Of a stretch of 37,553 nucleotides of DNA, positions 22,303 through 31,384 are shown piece after piece. The first letter of the stretch is position 1. Each line of letters starts with the position of its first letter. The stretch lies in assembly GCA_900315785.1 (NCBI GenBank), contig ONAL01000015.1, positions 1 through 37,553 of the forward strand, written 5' to 3'. The notes under the pieces were generated by a model. The model saw only the letters and a program-made list of their open reading frames with translations, was not told the DNA's origin and made no database searches. A program made the translations under genes and the position numbers. Origin of the DNA: an uncultured Eubacteriales bacterium (lineage in GTDB: Bacteria > Bacillota > Clostridia > Oscillospirales > Acutalibacteraceae).

Positions 22303-22834
22303 TTAATTGCTATTATTGAGCTTATCGTCCGTTATGTTCCATAGCTCTCGGTCTGAATACTGTCGAGTTTCTGAATCAGCTCTTCCTCTGTAGGATTGGT
22401 CTTGAGTATTTGTTCTATTTTGCTTAGCATTTCCTCCGATATTATCATATCTTCCATTAGTAACGTTGTATCGTCTGAGTATGTATCCAAACTTTTTAGC
22501 ATGACGTCCGAGTACCTCTTTAAGAGTTTTCTGCTTAGCATATCTTCTATCCTCCACTTCATATATGTAAGTAGCTATTTCTTTTGCTTCATAATTATTA
22601 TAGTCTATATTTCCAATTGCGTAAATACTTTTAATCGGCTTTTCTGCAAAAGTATTATCATATATAACAAACTTGTACTGATACTCGCTATTATTCTCAC
22701 ATTCAACTAGGATTGAGTTTTCACTCACTCTCAAACCTGCATCAACACCTGTAGTAATTGAATGATTATATTTTATCCATTCTGCTCCAGTTAAGGCATT
22801 AAAAAATGCACCGCCTTGTTTTGCATAACGCGCC

Positions 22835-22877
22835 TGCTCCTTCACATTCTGTGAGGAGCCTTTTTTATTACTCTCGG
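22835..22877 (+). repeat. 43-base internal direct repeat, copy 1
   Basis: Matches 23762-23804 at 41 of 43 positions. Read on the plus strand it is a hairpin (GCTCCTTCAC/GTGAGGAGC) followed by six Ts, the shape of an intrinsic terminator opposing the open frame. Confidence 0.85.
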
Positions 22878-23761
22878 GGGCGGCGGTACGGGCGTTCTGG
22901 GTCTTGATACCCTCTTTTACCGCTGCTTCCCACTTCGCGAGGATATCGGCGCGCGCTTTGTTGAGTTCCTGAAGCTTCAGGTCAAGCTCAGCGGCGTAGG
23001 CGTTCGTCGCTCCGTAGTTATCTCTGATTCGGTCACGTAAGCTCCTGATAGCGGATATAACCTTGTCAAGGAGCTTTTTAAGCTTTGCCCTGAGACTCGG
23101 GTTCTCCCTTGCGAGCTGTTCGACGAGGTCGCCGCGCTTAACTGCAGACATATAATCTTTATCAATTTGAGCGGTGTTGCGGTCTCTAACCTTTGTATTA
23201 GAACCGTTGACATTTGCGTTAAATTGTGATATTCTACCTGTAGAAACATTGGGATTTATGTGCGAGTCCCTCTTGTCGTTAGTTTTTTCGCTTTTGACAT
23301 TTGAGGACACGACGCCGTGCCCGATGTTTTTTATTTTATTTATATCGTATAAAATGCTCCTTCCGTCTGTTGTTTTGGCAACATTATAACCATTATTATT
23401 TACACGAGCAAATTCAACGAATTTATTACTGCTTTTTTTATGATACTTTTGTTCTCCAACCCATTTTTTTGCCGCTGTTAACAGTTCATCTGCATTGGCG
23501 ATAGATTTGATTTTATCATTATATACAGCTGGTGAGCGTTTTAATAGATTTATAGCATCGTTTGAACGTCTCCACTCACGATTTGTTGTTGCGTTTATTC
23601 GAATTAATTGATTGTTAGTTTCAATCAAATTATTAAATTTATTTTTTATTATCTCAGCTATTACCGAAGCAATACTTCTTCCGTCAGATTCTTTGATAAT
23701 ATCACTATCTACATCTACGAAAGTTTCACCATCAATATCCTTTCGTAACTGATATTTAGTC

Positions 23762-23804
23762 TGCTCCTTCACATTCTGTGAGGAGCTTTTTTTATTGCTC
23801 TCGG
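23762..23804 (+). repeat. 43-base internal direct repeat, copy 2
   Basis: Second copy of the repeat at 22835-22877, with two mismatches. Both copies encode the linker SNKK(S/G)SSQNVKEQ on the minus strand and flank the module between them. Confidence 0.85.
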
Positions 23805-24221
23805 AGCCGCCGTCGCGGTCTTGATATTTAATATCATCACTCAATTCTGATTTTGGTCTATCTTTTCTCCCGAAATGATTTAACACATCTTTTGAAATAA
23901 CATCTGGATAATATCTATTGACAAGTTCGAGTAAATTGGATATACTAATTGTAGAACTGGTAACGGGGAGCAATTCATTTGCAAAACCGGGCGATTTTGT
24001 CGCAGCCGGTTCTTTTTTTGTGTTTACAGCATATAACATGTCAACGGAAGTCAAATCATGGGTTATCATATTTATTTACGATTAAGAAACCGGATTCTTC
24101 ATATCTTTTCTGATCAATTCTCTATTAACAACAAACAAGTGACAGCTTTTTAGCCATCGCTTGTCTTTACTCATTATTTCATTTTATTTGGCTTTACCCC
24201 AACTATTCACACAGAGCAATA

Positions 24222-24251
24222 AAAGGTTGACTTTTGCAAGTCAACCTTTTA
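24222..24251 (-). terminator. Terminator of the 13-gene minus-strand unit
   Basis: AAAAGGTTGACTT and AAGTCAACCTTTT form a 13-bp stem with a short loop, with T-runs on the minus side. It lies 12 bases after the PRTase-like gene's stop. Confidence 0.85.
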
Positions 24252-24262
24252 CATTTACATAA

Positions 24263-24898
24263 TCACAATGCCGAATAGCCGAAGCTGTTTACGAGGGCTT
24301 GTATCTTCTTGCCACTCTGGCAGAACGGGCACTGGTGAGGCTTGTAGCTCTGGTAATCGCCGAGGTCGTTCGGGTCAAAGATTGAGTGAACGGGGTGTCC
24401 GTCGCACTCCCTAACTGTCGCGAAAATCGCGGACACGCCGACGACGATTCCGCCGTAATACTTGATAGCGTCGATTGCGGCGAGCGCGCTCTTACCTGTT
24501 GTGACGGAAGCCGTGAGGATAAGCACGTGCTTGCCTGCGAGCGTCGGAGTGAGGTTGTCGCGGAAAATCATCTGACCGCCGCCGACAAACTCGGGCGACA
24601 CGACGTAGATTGTCTGGTGAGCGTTGAGGTTGATGTAGTTATCCTTGGTGAGCTCCTCGGCGAGGAACGCGCCTATTACCTCGGTGCCGTCAAGGCAGAG
24701 GATTGTATCGACGATTGTGTTCGCCTGATACGCCGACACCATCTCACGGGCAACCGCCTTTGCCTCGGAAAGACGGTTTTTCTGAGTGGTAACGTCGATG
24801 TAGTAGTTTGTGTGGCTGTGCATTGTCGCAAAATGACCCTTTGTTACGCGCAGAAACACGTTCGGGTTTTTGGTTCTGATTTTATATTCTCTGGACAT
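24263..24898 (-). CDS. Phosphoribosyltransferase-like protein (often annotated orotate PRTase) with altered PRPP loop
   Basis: Type I PRTase fold, 211 residues. The hydrophobic strand and TTG turn of the PRPP loop are clear (VLILTASVTTGKS, 125-137), but the acidic pair that normally precedes it (as in VEDVVTTG) is Thr129-Ala130. This calls catalytic activity as a standard PRTase into question. The C-terminus adds CPFCQSG (Cys190, Cys193), a possible metal-binding knuckle. It lacks pyrimidine-gene neighbours and is last in the long operon, 13 bases after the clpE-like gene, with GAGG before the ATG. It may be an orotate PRTase-like enzyme, a salvage enzyme or a nucleotide-binding regulator. 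Confidence 0.7.
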   Translation of the reverse strand: MSREYKIRTKNPNVFLRVTKGHFATMHSHTNYYIDVTTQKNRLSEAKAVAREMVSAYQANTIVDTILCLDGTEVIGAFLAEELTKDNYINLNAHQTIYVVSPEFVGGGQMIFRDNLTPTLAGKHVLILTASVTTGKSALAAIDAIKYYGGIVVGVSAIFATVRECDGHPVHSIFDPNDLGDYQSYKPHQCPFCQSGKKIQALVNSFGYSAL

Positions 24899-24911
24899 TT
24901 TTTACCTCGTT

Positions 24912-27260
24912 TTAGATTATATCAAGCTTGATTTCGTCGTTCTCAACGCGAACGTGAACGCCCGCGATTTCGCCGTCGCGACGCGCGATAATCTCGTTCG
25001 TGATCTTATCCTCAATGTTCTTGCGGATAAAGTTGCGAAGGTCGCGCGCTCCGCTCTTGCCGTTAGCCGCCTTGTCGGCGATAAATGCGCAGACCTCGCT
25101 GTCATAGGTCAGGCGGATACCCTTTTCACCGAGAGGCTCGGTGTATTCGGAGAGCATAAGCTCGGCAATAGCCTTGTAGTTTTCGGCGGTAAGACTGCCG
25201 AAAACAATAACCTCGTCAACTCTGGCGATAAACTCGGGACGGAGGAACTCCTGAAGACCCTTGAGAGCCTTTTCGCGGTTGATATCTCTTTCCTGAGTGC
25301 CGAAGCCGAGAACATTCTCCTTGCGCTCGGAGCCCGCGTTCGAGGTCATAACGATGACCGTGTTCTCAAAGTTTACGCTTCTGCCGTGGGCGTCGGTTAC
25401 TCTGCCCTCGTCGAGAATCTGGAGAAGGATATTGAGCACATCGGGGTGCGCCTTCTCAATCTCGTCGAAGAGGAGCACGGAATAAGGACGGCGGCGAACC
25501 TTCTCGGTCACCTGACCAGCCTCGTCATAGCCGACATATCCGGGAGGAGAACCGATAATCTTGGAGACTGAGTGCTTCTCCATAAACTCGGACATATCAA
25601 GTCTGATGAGTGTTTCGGGTGTATCAAAAAGCTGCTGTGAAAGCACCTTTACAAGCTCGGTTTTGCCGACGCCTGTGGGACCCACAAAGATGAACGAAGC
25701 GGGACGGCGGCGCGGACTTATCTGAACTCTGCTGCGTCTGATTGCGGCGGCGAGAGCGTCGACAGCCTCGTCCTGACCGATAATCTTTTTCTTGAGCTCC
25801 TTGTCGATCTCGGCGAGCTTTGAGAGCTCGTTTTCACGAATTCGGCTCGACGGAATGCCCGTCCAGAGCTCGATAACCTTGGCGATATCCTCCTCGGTTA
25901 CGGGAGCGTTGACCTTGTCCATATCAATCTCGGCGAGCTGCTGGTCTACCTTTGCGATATCCGAACGAACCTCGGCGAGCTTTTCGTAGTCGATTTCTTC
26001 CTCGTTCTCGAGCTCTTCCATAAGAGATGAGTAGTTTCTCTTCTCGATGTTGAGCTTGTCGTAGCGCTCCATCTCCTTGTTGCGAAGAGCCGCGCAAGCG
26101 CAGCTTTCGTCGAGAAGGTCAATCGCCTTGTCGGGAAGGAAACGGTCGTTGATGTATCTCTCGGAGAGAACCACGATTTTCCTGACAGCGTCGTCGCTGA
26201 CGGAAACACGGTGGTGAAGCTCGTAGTAGCTCTTTACTCCGCGTAAAACCTCGATTGTATCGGCAATTGACGGCTCCGCGACCTTAACGGGCTGGAAACG
26301 TCTTTCGAGAGCTGAATCCTTCTCGATGTACTTTCTGTACTCGTTGAAGGTTGTCGCGCCGATAACCTGAACCTCGCCGCGTGAGAGCGCGGGCTTGAGG
26401 ATATTGGCGGCGTTCATTGTGCCCTCACTGCCGTCGCCTGCGCCGACAAGGTTGTGAACCTCGTCGATAAAGAGGATGATGTTGCCCGCTTCCTTAATCT
26501 CCTGGGTAAGACCCTTGATACGGCTCTCGAACTGACCTCTGAACTGAGTGCCCGCTACGAGAGAGGTGAGGTCGAGGAGATAAATCTCCTTGTCGAGAAG
26601 TCTGAGCGGAACGTTGCCCGAAGCAATTCTGAGCGCCAGACCCTCGGCGATTGCGGTTTTACCTACGCCCGGTTCACCGATTAAGCAGGGGTTGTTCTTG
26701 GTGCGGCGTGAAAGAATCTGAACTACGCGCTCAATCTCCTTGTCACGTCCGATGATGTTATCGATTCTGCCCTCGCGAGCCTTGCCTGTGAGGTTCTCAC
26801 AGTAGAGGTTGAGGTGCTTGCGCTTCTTGTCGTTCTTGGAGCTCTTGCGCCTGTCTCTTCCCCGCTCACGGCGTTCGCCGCCTTCCTTGGAACCCTTGTC
26901 GGTGTTGCCGCCGAAGAGGTTGTTGAAGAACGGAAAAACAGGAGCTCCGCCCGGGGTGAAGTCGCCGTTGTCCTCAGCCTGCTCGTTGAATTCCTCCATC
27001 TGCTCGGCAAGGTTGTCGACGTTCATATTCTGCATGAGGTCCTTCATACCGTCGTCGGTGAGAAGCGCGTTCATCTGGTCCTGAACGGTTTCGAGGTCCT
27101 CGTCTGTGAGACCCATTTTTCGGATTAAGTCCTCGACGGGCTTGATTCCGAGCTCCTTGGCGCAGGTCAGGCAATAGCCTGTCGTAGGCGCGTCGGAAGA
27201 GGGATTGTTCTGTGAAACGAAAACGACCGCGGGTCGCTTTCCGCATTTACTGCATAACAT
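24912..27260 (-). CDS. ClpE-like AAA+ unfoldase with N-terminal zinc finger
   Basis: 782-residue Clp/Hsp100 ATPase. Instead of the ClpN repeat it has a four-Cys zinc finger (Cys3, Cys6, Cys30, Cys33), as in ClpE and McsA, then an acidic helical stretch (40-100) and a Gly/Arg/Lys-rich linker (100-148). Two AAA+ modules follow: Walker A GEPGVGKT at 195-202 and GPTGVGKT near 530, with a middle-domain coiled coil between (about 415-480). The LGF tripeptide at 651-653 in ENVLGFGTQ matches the ClpP-docking loop, so it probably feeds ClpP. No ctsR, mcsA, mcsB or clpP gene is adjacent; it lies between pgsA (3-base gap) and the PRTase-like gene. Confidence 0.88.
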   Translation of the reverse strand: MLCSKCGKRPAVVFVSQNNPSSDAPTTGYCLTCAKELGIKPVEDLIRKMGLTDEDLETVQDQMNALLTDDGMKDLMQNMNVDNLAEQMEEFNEQAEDNGDFTPGGAPVFPFFNNLFGGNTDKGSKEGGERRERGRDRRKSSKNDKKRKHLNLYCENLTGKAREGRIDNIIGRDKEIERVVQILSRRTKNNPCLIGEPGVGKTAIAEGLALRIASGNVPLRLLDKEIYLLDLTSLVAGTQFRGQFESRIKGLTQEIKEAGNIILFIDEVHNLVGAGDGSEGTMNAANILKPALSRGEVQVIGATTFNEYRKYIEKDSALERRFQPVKVAEPSIADTIEVLRGVKSYYELHHRVSVSDDAVRKIVVLSERYINDRFLPDKAIDLLDESCACAALRNKEMERYDKLNIEKRNYSSLMEELENEEEIDYEKLAEVRSDIAKVDQQLAEIDMDKVNAPVTEEDIAKVIELWTGIPSSRIRENELSKLAEIDKELKKKIIGQDEAVDALAAAIRRSRVQISPRRRPASFIFVGPTGVGKTELVKVLSQQLFDTPETLIRLDMSEFMEKHSVSKIIGSPPGYVGYDEAGQVTEKVRRRPYSVLLFDEIEKAHPDVLNILLQILDEGRVTDAHGRSVNFENTVIVMTSNAGSERKENVLGFGTQERDINREKALKGLQEFLRPEFIARVDEVIVFGSLTAENYKAIAELMLSEYTEPLGEKGIRLTYDSEVCAFIADKAANGKSGARDLRNFIRKNIEDKITNEIIARRDGEIAGVHVRVENDEIKLDII

Positions 27261-27263
27261 ATA

Positions 27264-27833
27264 TTACTCCTTTTCGGAGCTGTTGAGCTCCTTGAATATC
27301 AAAAAATATTTTACAAGCGAGAAAATCATCATAGCCGCCGTTGCTCCCAAAAGCACAAGAGAGAGAATCGGGCTTTCAAATTTATAAACCGCCTTTAAAA
27401 ATACTATTAGGCTGACTGAAAAATAGAACATTATGGTGCTGAGCTTGCCGTACCACTTCGCCGCGGGGGGCTTGACGTTCTTCTTGAGAAGGTGGGACGC
27501 GCCTATCATCATAATCACGTCCTTTAAGATGAGGACAATAACGACGGGCATAACAATCGGAAACAGCACGAGAATACATATCATAATCGCTATGAGCGTG
27601 AGCTTGTCCGCCAGAGGGTCAAGCAGCTTGCCGATATCGGTTATCTGGTTGAAGCGTCGGGCGATAAAGCCGTCGAGCGCGTCCGAGATTCCCGAGAGGA
27701 TTATCATTATTACCGCCGCAATATAATTCCCTTGGAGAAAAAAGATTATAAAAGGAATTATCAGAACAATTCGGAATAATGAGAGCAGATTCGGTATCGT
27801 GCCCAAATCCCTGAGATTAAATTTACTAACCAT
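27264..27833 (-). CDS. pgsA: CDP-alcohol phosphatidyltransferase, probably PgsA
   Basis: Integral membrane enzyme of about 189 residues making phosphatidylglycerol phosphate from CDP-diacylglycerol and glycerol 3-phosphate. The signature D-G-x2-A-R-x8-G-x3-D-x3-D is present as DALDGFIARRFNQITDIGKLLDPLADK, read across two overlapping stretches near residues 53-79. NLLSLFRI near 16-23 is typical of PgsA. About five hydrophobic segments follow. GTG and ATG codons just upstream sit too close to the AGGTG site; ATG 27833 has the best spacing (six bases). Cardiolipin or phosphatidylserine synthase cannot be strictly excluded. Confidence 0.85.
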   Translation of the reverse strand: MVSKFNLRDLGTIPNLLSLFRIVLIIPFIIFFLQGNYIAAVIMIILSGISDALDGFIARRFNQITDIGKLLDPLADKLTLIAIMICILVLFPIVMPVVIVLILKDVIMMIGASHLLKKNVKPPAAKWYGKLSTIMFYFSVSLIVFLKAVYKFESPILSLVLLGATAAMMIFSLVKYFLIFKELNSSEKE

Positions 27834-27862
27834 CTCCATCACCTGTTTTCTGTAAAATTACC

Positions 27863-28561
27863 CTAATTTACCACGTTTGTAATCAGGCTTGCAAAGCCCG
27901 AGTTATAGATAGTTTTGAACAAGTACGACGAGTTTATCATATCGTTCGTAATGAACGGGTGCTCGCAGAGCGGCAGCACCATACGAAGAACGATTATCGC
28001 CGCGAATACGAGGACAACACCCTCGCCGAGACCGAACACTCCGCCGAGAAAAGCGTTTATCCAGCGGATAACCGGGAGCTCAAAGAGCCTGAGAATGTGA
28101 CGTCCCAGAAGCTTGAAGAGCAGAAGGAATATCAGAAACAGCACGATAATAAACAGCGCGCTGAACACCGACACAATAATCGGCGCGACGACGGAATTGA
28201 TTGACGAGGTAATCGCCTCGCTTGAGGACTTCACGTCTATCGAGGTCGAGAGCGTTTTGCCTGAGATTCCGAACATCGAGAGGATTCCCGAGAAGAAATC
28301 GGGTATGCCGTCGAGCACTCCCTGAGCGACGCTTTCGGAGCTGTGTGCGGTGTTTGAGACCGCGTTTGTTACTCCTTCGCTGATTGACTTGTAAATCAGA
28401 TTTTTGTAGAGCAGATTCGCAAAGAACCGTCCCGAGAAATACGCCAGAATTCCCGAGAGCACAATGCTTGCGAGTCCGTAAAGCGTTTTCGCGATTCCGC
28501 GCCTGAGTCCGATGAACAGAAACAGCGCGACAATCGCTATCATTATTATATCAAGTATCAT
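27863..28561 (-). CDS. CvpA-family membrane protein
   Basis: 232 residues with four hydrophobic segments (about 1-18, 22-50, 128-152 and 160-205). The start MILDIIMIAIVALFLFIGLRRG and the glycine-rich late helix FLGGVFGLGEGVVLV match the CvpA/colicin V production family. An inserted Ser/Thr-rich extracytoplasmic loop occupies about 60-125. Family members affect envelope stress and bacteriocin export but have no defined biochemical activity. Its ATG overlaps the stop of the upstream DUF5711 gene by four bases, so the two are translationally coupled. Confidence 0.8.
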   Translation of the reverse strand: MILDIIMIAIVALFLFIGLRRGIAKTLYGLASIVLSGILAYFSGRFFANLLYKNLIYKSISEGVTNAVSNTAHSSESVAQGVLDGIPDFFSGILSMFGISGKTLSTSIDVKSSSEAITSSINSVVAPIIVSVFSALFIIVLFLIFLLLFKLLGRHILRLFELPVIRWINAFLGGVFGLGEGVVLVFAAIIVLRMVLPLCEHPFITNDMINSSYLFKTIYNSGFASLITNVVN

Positions 28562-29826
28562 TTAAACTCTGTTATCTTTCTTATTTCATTGATTCCGAGC
28601 ACGTAGGCTCTGTTCAAATCCTCGAGCCTTACGGACTTTGCGCCCGTGCCCGCGTCGGATTTGCCGAGACCCTTTCCCTCGGTATCATAGAGACAGCATT
28701 CGCCCGCGTCGAGAATCGCAATCCTGTTCTTGTACAGGCTGATTGATTCGATTGAACGCTTGGTGTCGATGACCTTAATCGGCTTGCCGTCGGAATTGAT
28801 GTACTGAATCGAGCAGAGTCTGCCGTCGCCGCTTCGTGAGAGCGAAAGCACAAGGCAGTCGGTGTCGCAGTCGATATCATAAGCCGTCAGCGTCATACTG
28901 CCGTAATCAATCTGCTTGAGGTTTCCGCTGCCGATATCGAGCGTGAACGCGGAGCCCGAAGCCACAATGCAAACCTTGCTTGAGGTCAGATATTTGACGT
29001 CATAGACGGTGTTTTCGTCGAGAGAATAAGTCGCGACAGGCTCTTCCTTTTCAAAATCAAGCACATAGGCGATTGACGAAAGGCTGCCGTTGTCGCCCGT
29101 AACGCCGCAGGCTACGCAGCCTGTTCCCGTGTTATTGAGCGCAACCGCGTTGATATAGTAATCCGCGAAGGAATAGGCAAAGACCTGTTCGTTGTCGGCG
29201 TTGTAGACGAAAATCTTTGAGAGATAGCCGTTGGTCTCGCTGACGATACAGTAATAACCGTTCGTCGCGACGTCGCCTGTATAGATGTATTTTTCGTCCT
29301 TGGTGGTCTGAACCGCGCTGAGCTTCTTCTTGTCGCCGACAGCGTAGCCGCTGCCGCCGAGGTTATAGACGAGAACCTTCTCGCCGTCGGTGTTGATAAT
29401 CGGTTTTGAGAAGCTGTGACGGTTGTAGCAAAGCTCGTTGCCCTCAGAGCTCAGACTCACATAAGCCGTGTCGGAAACATAAGCCACGCCGCTGTCGCAG
29501 ACAAAGTTGTTGTCGTTGACGTTGGTGCCGATAATCTTGACGGGATAGCCCGTATCGCTGGAGCCGAGCAAATCATACTTGACCCAGTTTGAAATCTTTT
29601 CGGGAGTGAGGTTATCGCGGTTTGCGATTGCAAACACGACAAGTCCCAGAACGAGCATAATCACGACGACGATGATAATCCGCTTGACCGCCGTTTTTGA
29701 GATTTCGACGTTGTCGGAGCTCGGTTCGTCGAGGGGAACATCCTCGTAGCTCAAGACCTCGCGCTTGGGCTTTTTTCTTTTTTCTACATTCTGGACGCTG
29801 TAGCGCTGTCCTTTCTTAATTTTCAT
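28558..29826 (-). CDS. DUF5711-family membrane-anchored beta-propeller-like protein
   Basis: 422 residues. A basic cytoplasmic N-terminus (1-50) and one membrane helix (about 48-70) are followed by about 350 extracytoplasmic residues of repeated beta strands (VYNADNEQVFAYSF, VLDFEKEEPVATYSL and similar blades), suggesting a WD40- or YVTN-like propeller. No catalytic motif is evident. This arrangement matches the uncharacterised DUF5711 family of Clostridia. GAGGAAG lies about five bases before ATG 29826; the TTG start 15 bases upstream is part of that site. It starts 11 bases after truA and overlaps cvpA by four bases, pointing to an envelope role with CvpA. Confidence 0.75.
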   Translation of the reverse strand: MKIKKGQRYSVQNVEKRKKPKREVLSYEDVPLDEPSSDNVEISKTAVKRIIIVVVIMLVLGLVVFAIANRDNLTPEKISNWVKYDLLGSSDTGYPVKIIGTNVNDNNFVCDSGVAYVSDTAYVSLSSEGNELCYNRHSFSKPIINTDGEKVLVYNLGGSGYAVGDKKKLSAVQTTKDEKYIYTGDVATNGYYCIVSETNGYLSKIFVYNADNEQVFAYSFADYYINAVALNNTGTGCVACGVTGDNGSLSSIAYVLDFEKEEPVATYSLDENTVYDVKYLTSSKVCIVASGSAFTLDIGSGNLKQIDYGSMTLTAYDIDCDTDCLVLSLSRSGDGRLCSIQYINSDGKPIKVIDTKRSIESISLYKNRIAILDAGECCLYDTEGKGLGKSDAGTGAKSVRLEDLNRAYVLGINEIRKITEFK

Positions 29827-29837
29827 ATAAAACTTCC

Positions 29838-30602
29838 TCAATAATTAACCTTATTCAGATACAGTCCGCACGCGGGAGCCGTTACGCCTGCCGCCGAGCG
29901 GTCTTTTTTATTGATTATGTCGGGGATTGAGTCGGGAGCGATTTTGCCCTGAGCTGCTCCGAGGAGAGTTCCGACCATTATCCTGACCATATTGTAGAGA
30001 AATCCGTCCGCTTCGACGGTCATTGTGACGAGGTTGCCGTCGCGCTTCACCTCAAAGAGCTTGACGTTTCGGGTCATATCGCCCATCTCGCGCTTGTCCG
30101 ATGTACAGAACGAGGTGAAGTCGTGGCTGCCGACGTACGCCTGAGCCGCTTTGTTGAGCGCTTCCGCGTCGAGCGGATATCGGTAGAACAGCGCGTAGCC
30201 GTTGAGAAAGGGATTGCGCGTATCGCTGTTCCAGATTTTATAAACATACTGCTTGCTTCTGCACGCGTAACGGGCGTGGAAGCCGTCATCAACAGGCTTT
30301 ACGCTGAGGCACACAACCTCGCTCGGCAGCCAGCGGTTGAGCGCCGCTTTGAGCCGTTCAGGCGGTATCGGATGAGCAATCCGCACGCTTATGCAGTACA
30401 TATTCGCGTGAACTCCGCTGTCGGTTCTGCTGCAGCCCTTGAGGTCGTAAAACTCGCCGACTATCGTCCTGAGCGCGTTCTGAAAAACCTCTTGAACGGT
30501 AATGCCGTTTTGCTGAATCTGCCAGCCGTGAAAGTTCCTGCCGTCGTATGAAATTGTTATCAGAAGATTTCTCAAATCACTGCGGGTAGAAAGATGTTGC
30601 AT
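29838..30602 (-). CDS. truA: tRNA pseudouridine synthase A
   Basis: Isomerises U38-U40 of many tRNAs to pseudouridine. The catalytic Asp is in GCSRTDSGVHA; FHGWQ near the start and FLYNMVRIMVGTLL near the C-terminus are also family motifs. Start choice is uncertain. ATG 30602 has AGGAA at seven bases and overlaps ecfT by 31 bases. TTG 30575 would give the usual MRNLLITISYDG opening and a four-base TTGA overlap with the ecfT stop, but has no ribosome site. The much longer open frame to 30716 lies inside ecfT and is not credible. About 242-254 residues, normal for the family. Confidence 0.9.
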   Translation of the reverse strand: MQHLSTRSDLRNLLITISYDGRNFHGWQIQQNGITVQEVFQNALRTIVGEFYDLKGCSRTDSGVHANMYCISVRIAHPIPPERLKAALNRWLPSEVVCLSVKPVDDGFHARYACRSKQYVYKIWNSDTRNPFLNGYALFYRYPLDAEALNKAAQAYVGSHDFTSFCTSDKREMGDMTRNVKLFEVKRDGNLVTMTVEADGFLYNMVRIMVGTLLGAAQGKIAPDSIPDIINKKDRSAAGVTAPACGLYLNKVNY

Positions 30603-31384
30603 AAAATAATTCCTGCGAGAACTGCCGCCGCGAAGCCCACGCAACCGAAGTCGAGCGGCTTCATATGGAGAGTTTTCATTCTTGTTCGTCCGTCTCCGCC
30701 GCGGTAACAGCGGCATTCCATAGCTACCGCGAGCTCGTAGGCTCGTCTGAACGCGGACACAAACAGCGGAATAAGCACGGGCGTCATAGCCTTGATTTTC
30801 TTAATCATTCCGCCTGATTCCATATCGGCTCCCCTCGCCTTCTGAGCCGACATAATCTTGTCGGTTTCCTCGAGCAGCGTGGGAACGAATCTCAGCGCGA
30901 TTGTCATCATCATCGCGATTTCGTGAACCTTGATATGGAAAACCTTGAGCGGCTTCATCAGCCTCTCGATAGCGTCGGTCAAATCAGTCGGCGAGGTTGT
31001 GAAGGTAAGGCAGGAGCTTATCAGGATAAGGCACACAATTCTTACCGAGACGAAAATCGCCCTGTACACGCCCGCGAGCGTGATTTTCAGAAAACCGAGC
31101 TGGAATATCGGGTCGCCCGTTCCGTAAAAGATATTGAGCAGCGAGGTGATAAGGATAATGACGATAATCACCTTGAGGCTCTTCAAGTACATTTTGAAGG
31201 GAACGTCGGAGAGGACAATCGCGGTGATAATCGCCGCGGTGCAAACTCCGAGAGCGAAAAAGTTGAAGGTGCAGAATATGAACACGATAAAGGCGATTAG
31301 CAGCACAATCTTGACTCTCGGGTCCATTCTGTGGATAACGCCCTTGCCAGGCATAAACTGACCGAGTGTTACGTCGCGAATCAT
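30572..31384 (-). CDS. ecfT: Energy-coupling factor transporter transmembrane protein EcfT
   Basis: 270-residue T component linking ABC ATPases to vitamin-binding S proteins in group II ECF importers. It has membrane helices at about 25-60, 68-88, 105-130 and 240-265. The coupling helices carry the first Ala-Arg-Gly motif (KARGAD, about 188); the second is present as CRCYRGG near 225, a Cys-containing version of the usual ARGY. It overlaps ecfA2 by four bases (ATGA). No S-component gene is in the window, so substrate specificity comes from elsewhere in the genome. Confidence 0.92.
   Translation of the reverse strand: MIRDVTLGQFMPGKGVIHRMDPRVKIVLLIAFIVFIFCTFNFFALGVCTAAIITAIVLSDVPFKMYLKSLKVIIVIILITSLLNIFYGTGDPIFQLGFLKITLAGVYRAIFVSVRIVCLILISSCLTFTTSPTDLTDAIERLMKPLKVFHIKVHEIAMMMTIALRFVPTLLEETDKIMSAQKARGADMESGGMIKKIKAMTPVLIPLFVSAFRRAYELAVAMECRCYRGGDGRTRMKTLHMKPLDFGCVGFAAAVLAGIILCNIFLPAVI

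Larger units (their letters stand above)
22303..24069 (-). pseudogene. Polyvalent phage/ICE-type protein, probably 5'-truncated
   Basis: An AT-rich 588-codon frame, unlike its neighbours. It reads as a late part of the giant polyvalent proteins of Firmicute phages and ICEs. Residues about 40-85 (ISNLLELVNRYYPDVISKDVL, SELSDDIKYQDRD) and about 105-245 (KYQLRKDIDGETFVDVD..., resembling the LPD3 large polyvalent protein-associated domain) are familiar from those proteins. A helical Lys/Arg-rich stretch follows at 330-400. The C-terminal 150 residues I do not recognise. The NVKEQ(T/A)(K/R)Y linker occurs twice. No ribosome site precedes ATG 24069 or the next ATG, so I infer loss of the 5' part. 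Domain calls are from memory of the families; the frame itself is certain. Confidence 0.55.

Noticed and set aside
22835-23804. CRISPR-like array from the two 43-base repeats
   Set aside because: Only two copies about 930 bases apart inside one open frame; no regular spacers or cas genes.
30603-30716. N-terminal extension of truA
   Set aside because: It is fully inside ecfT in another frame, Arg-rich, and TruA proteins begin close to the LLITISYDG segment.
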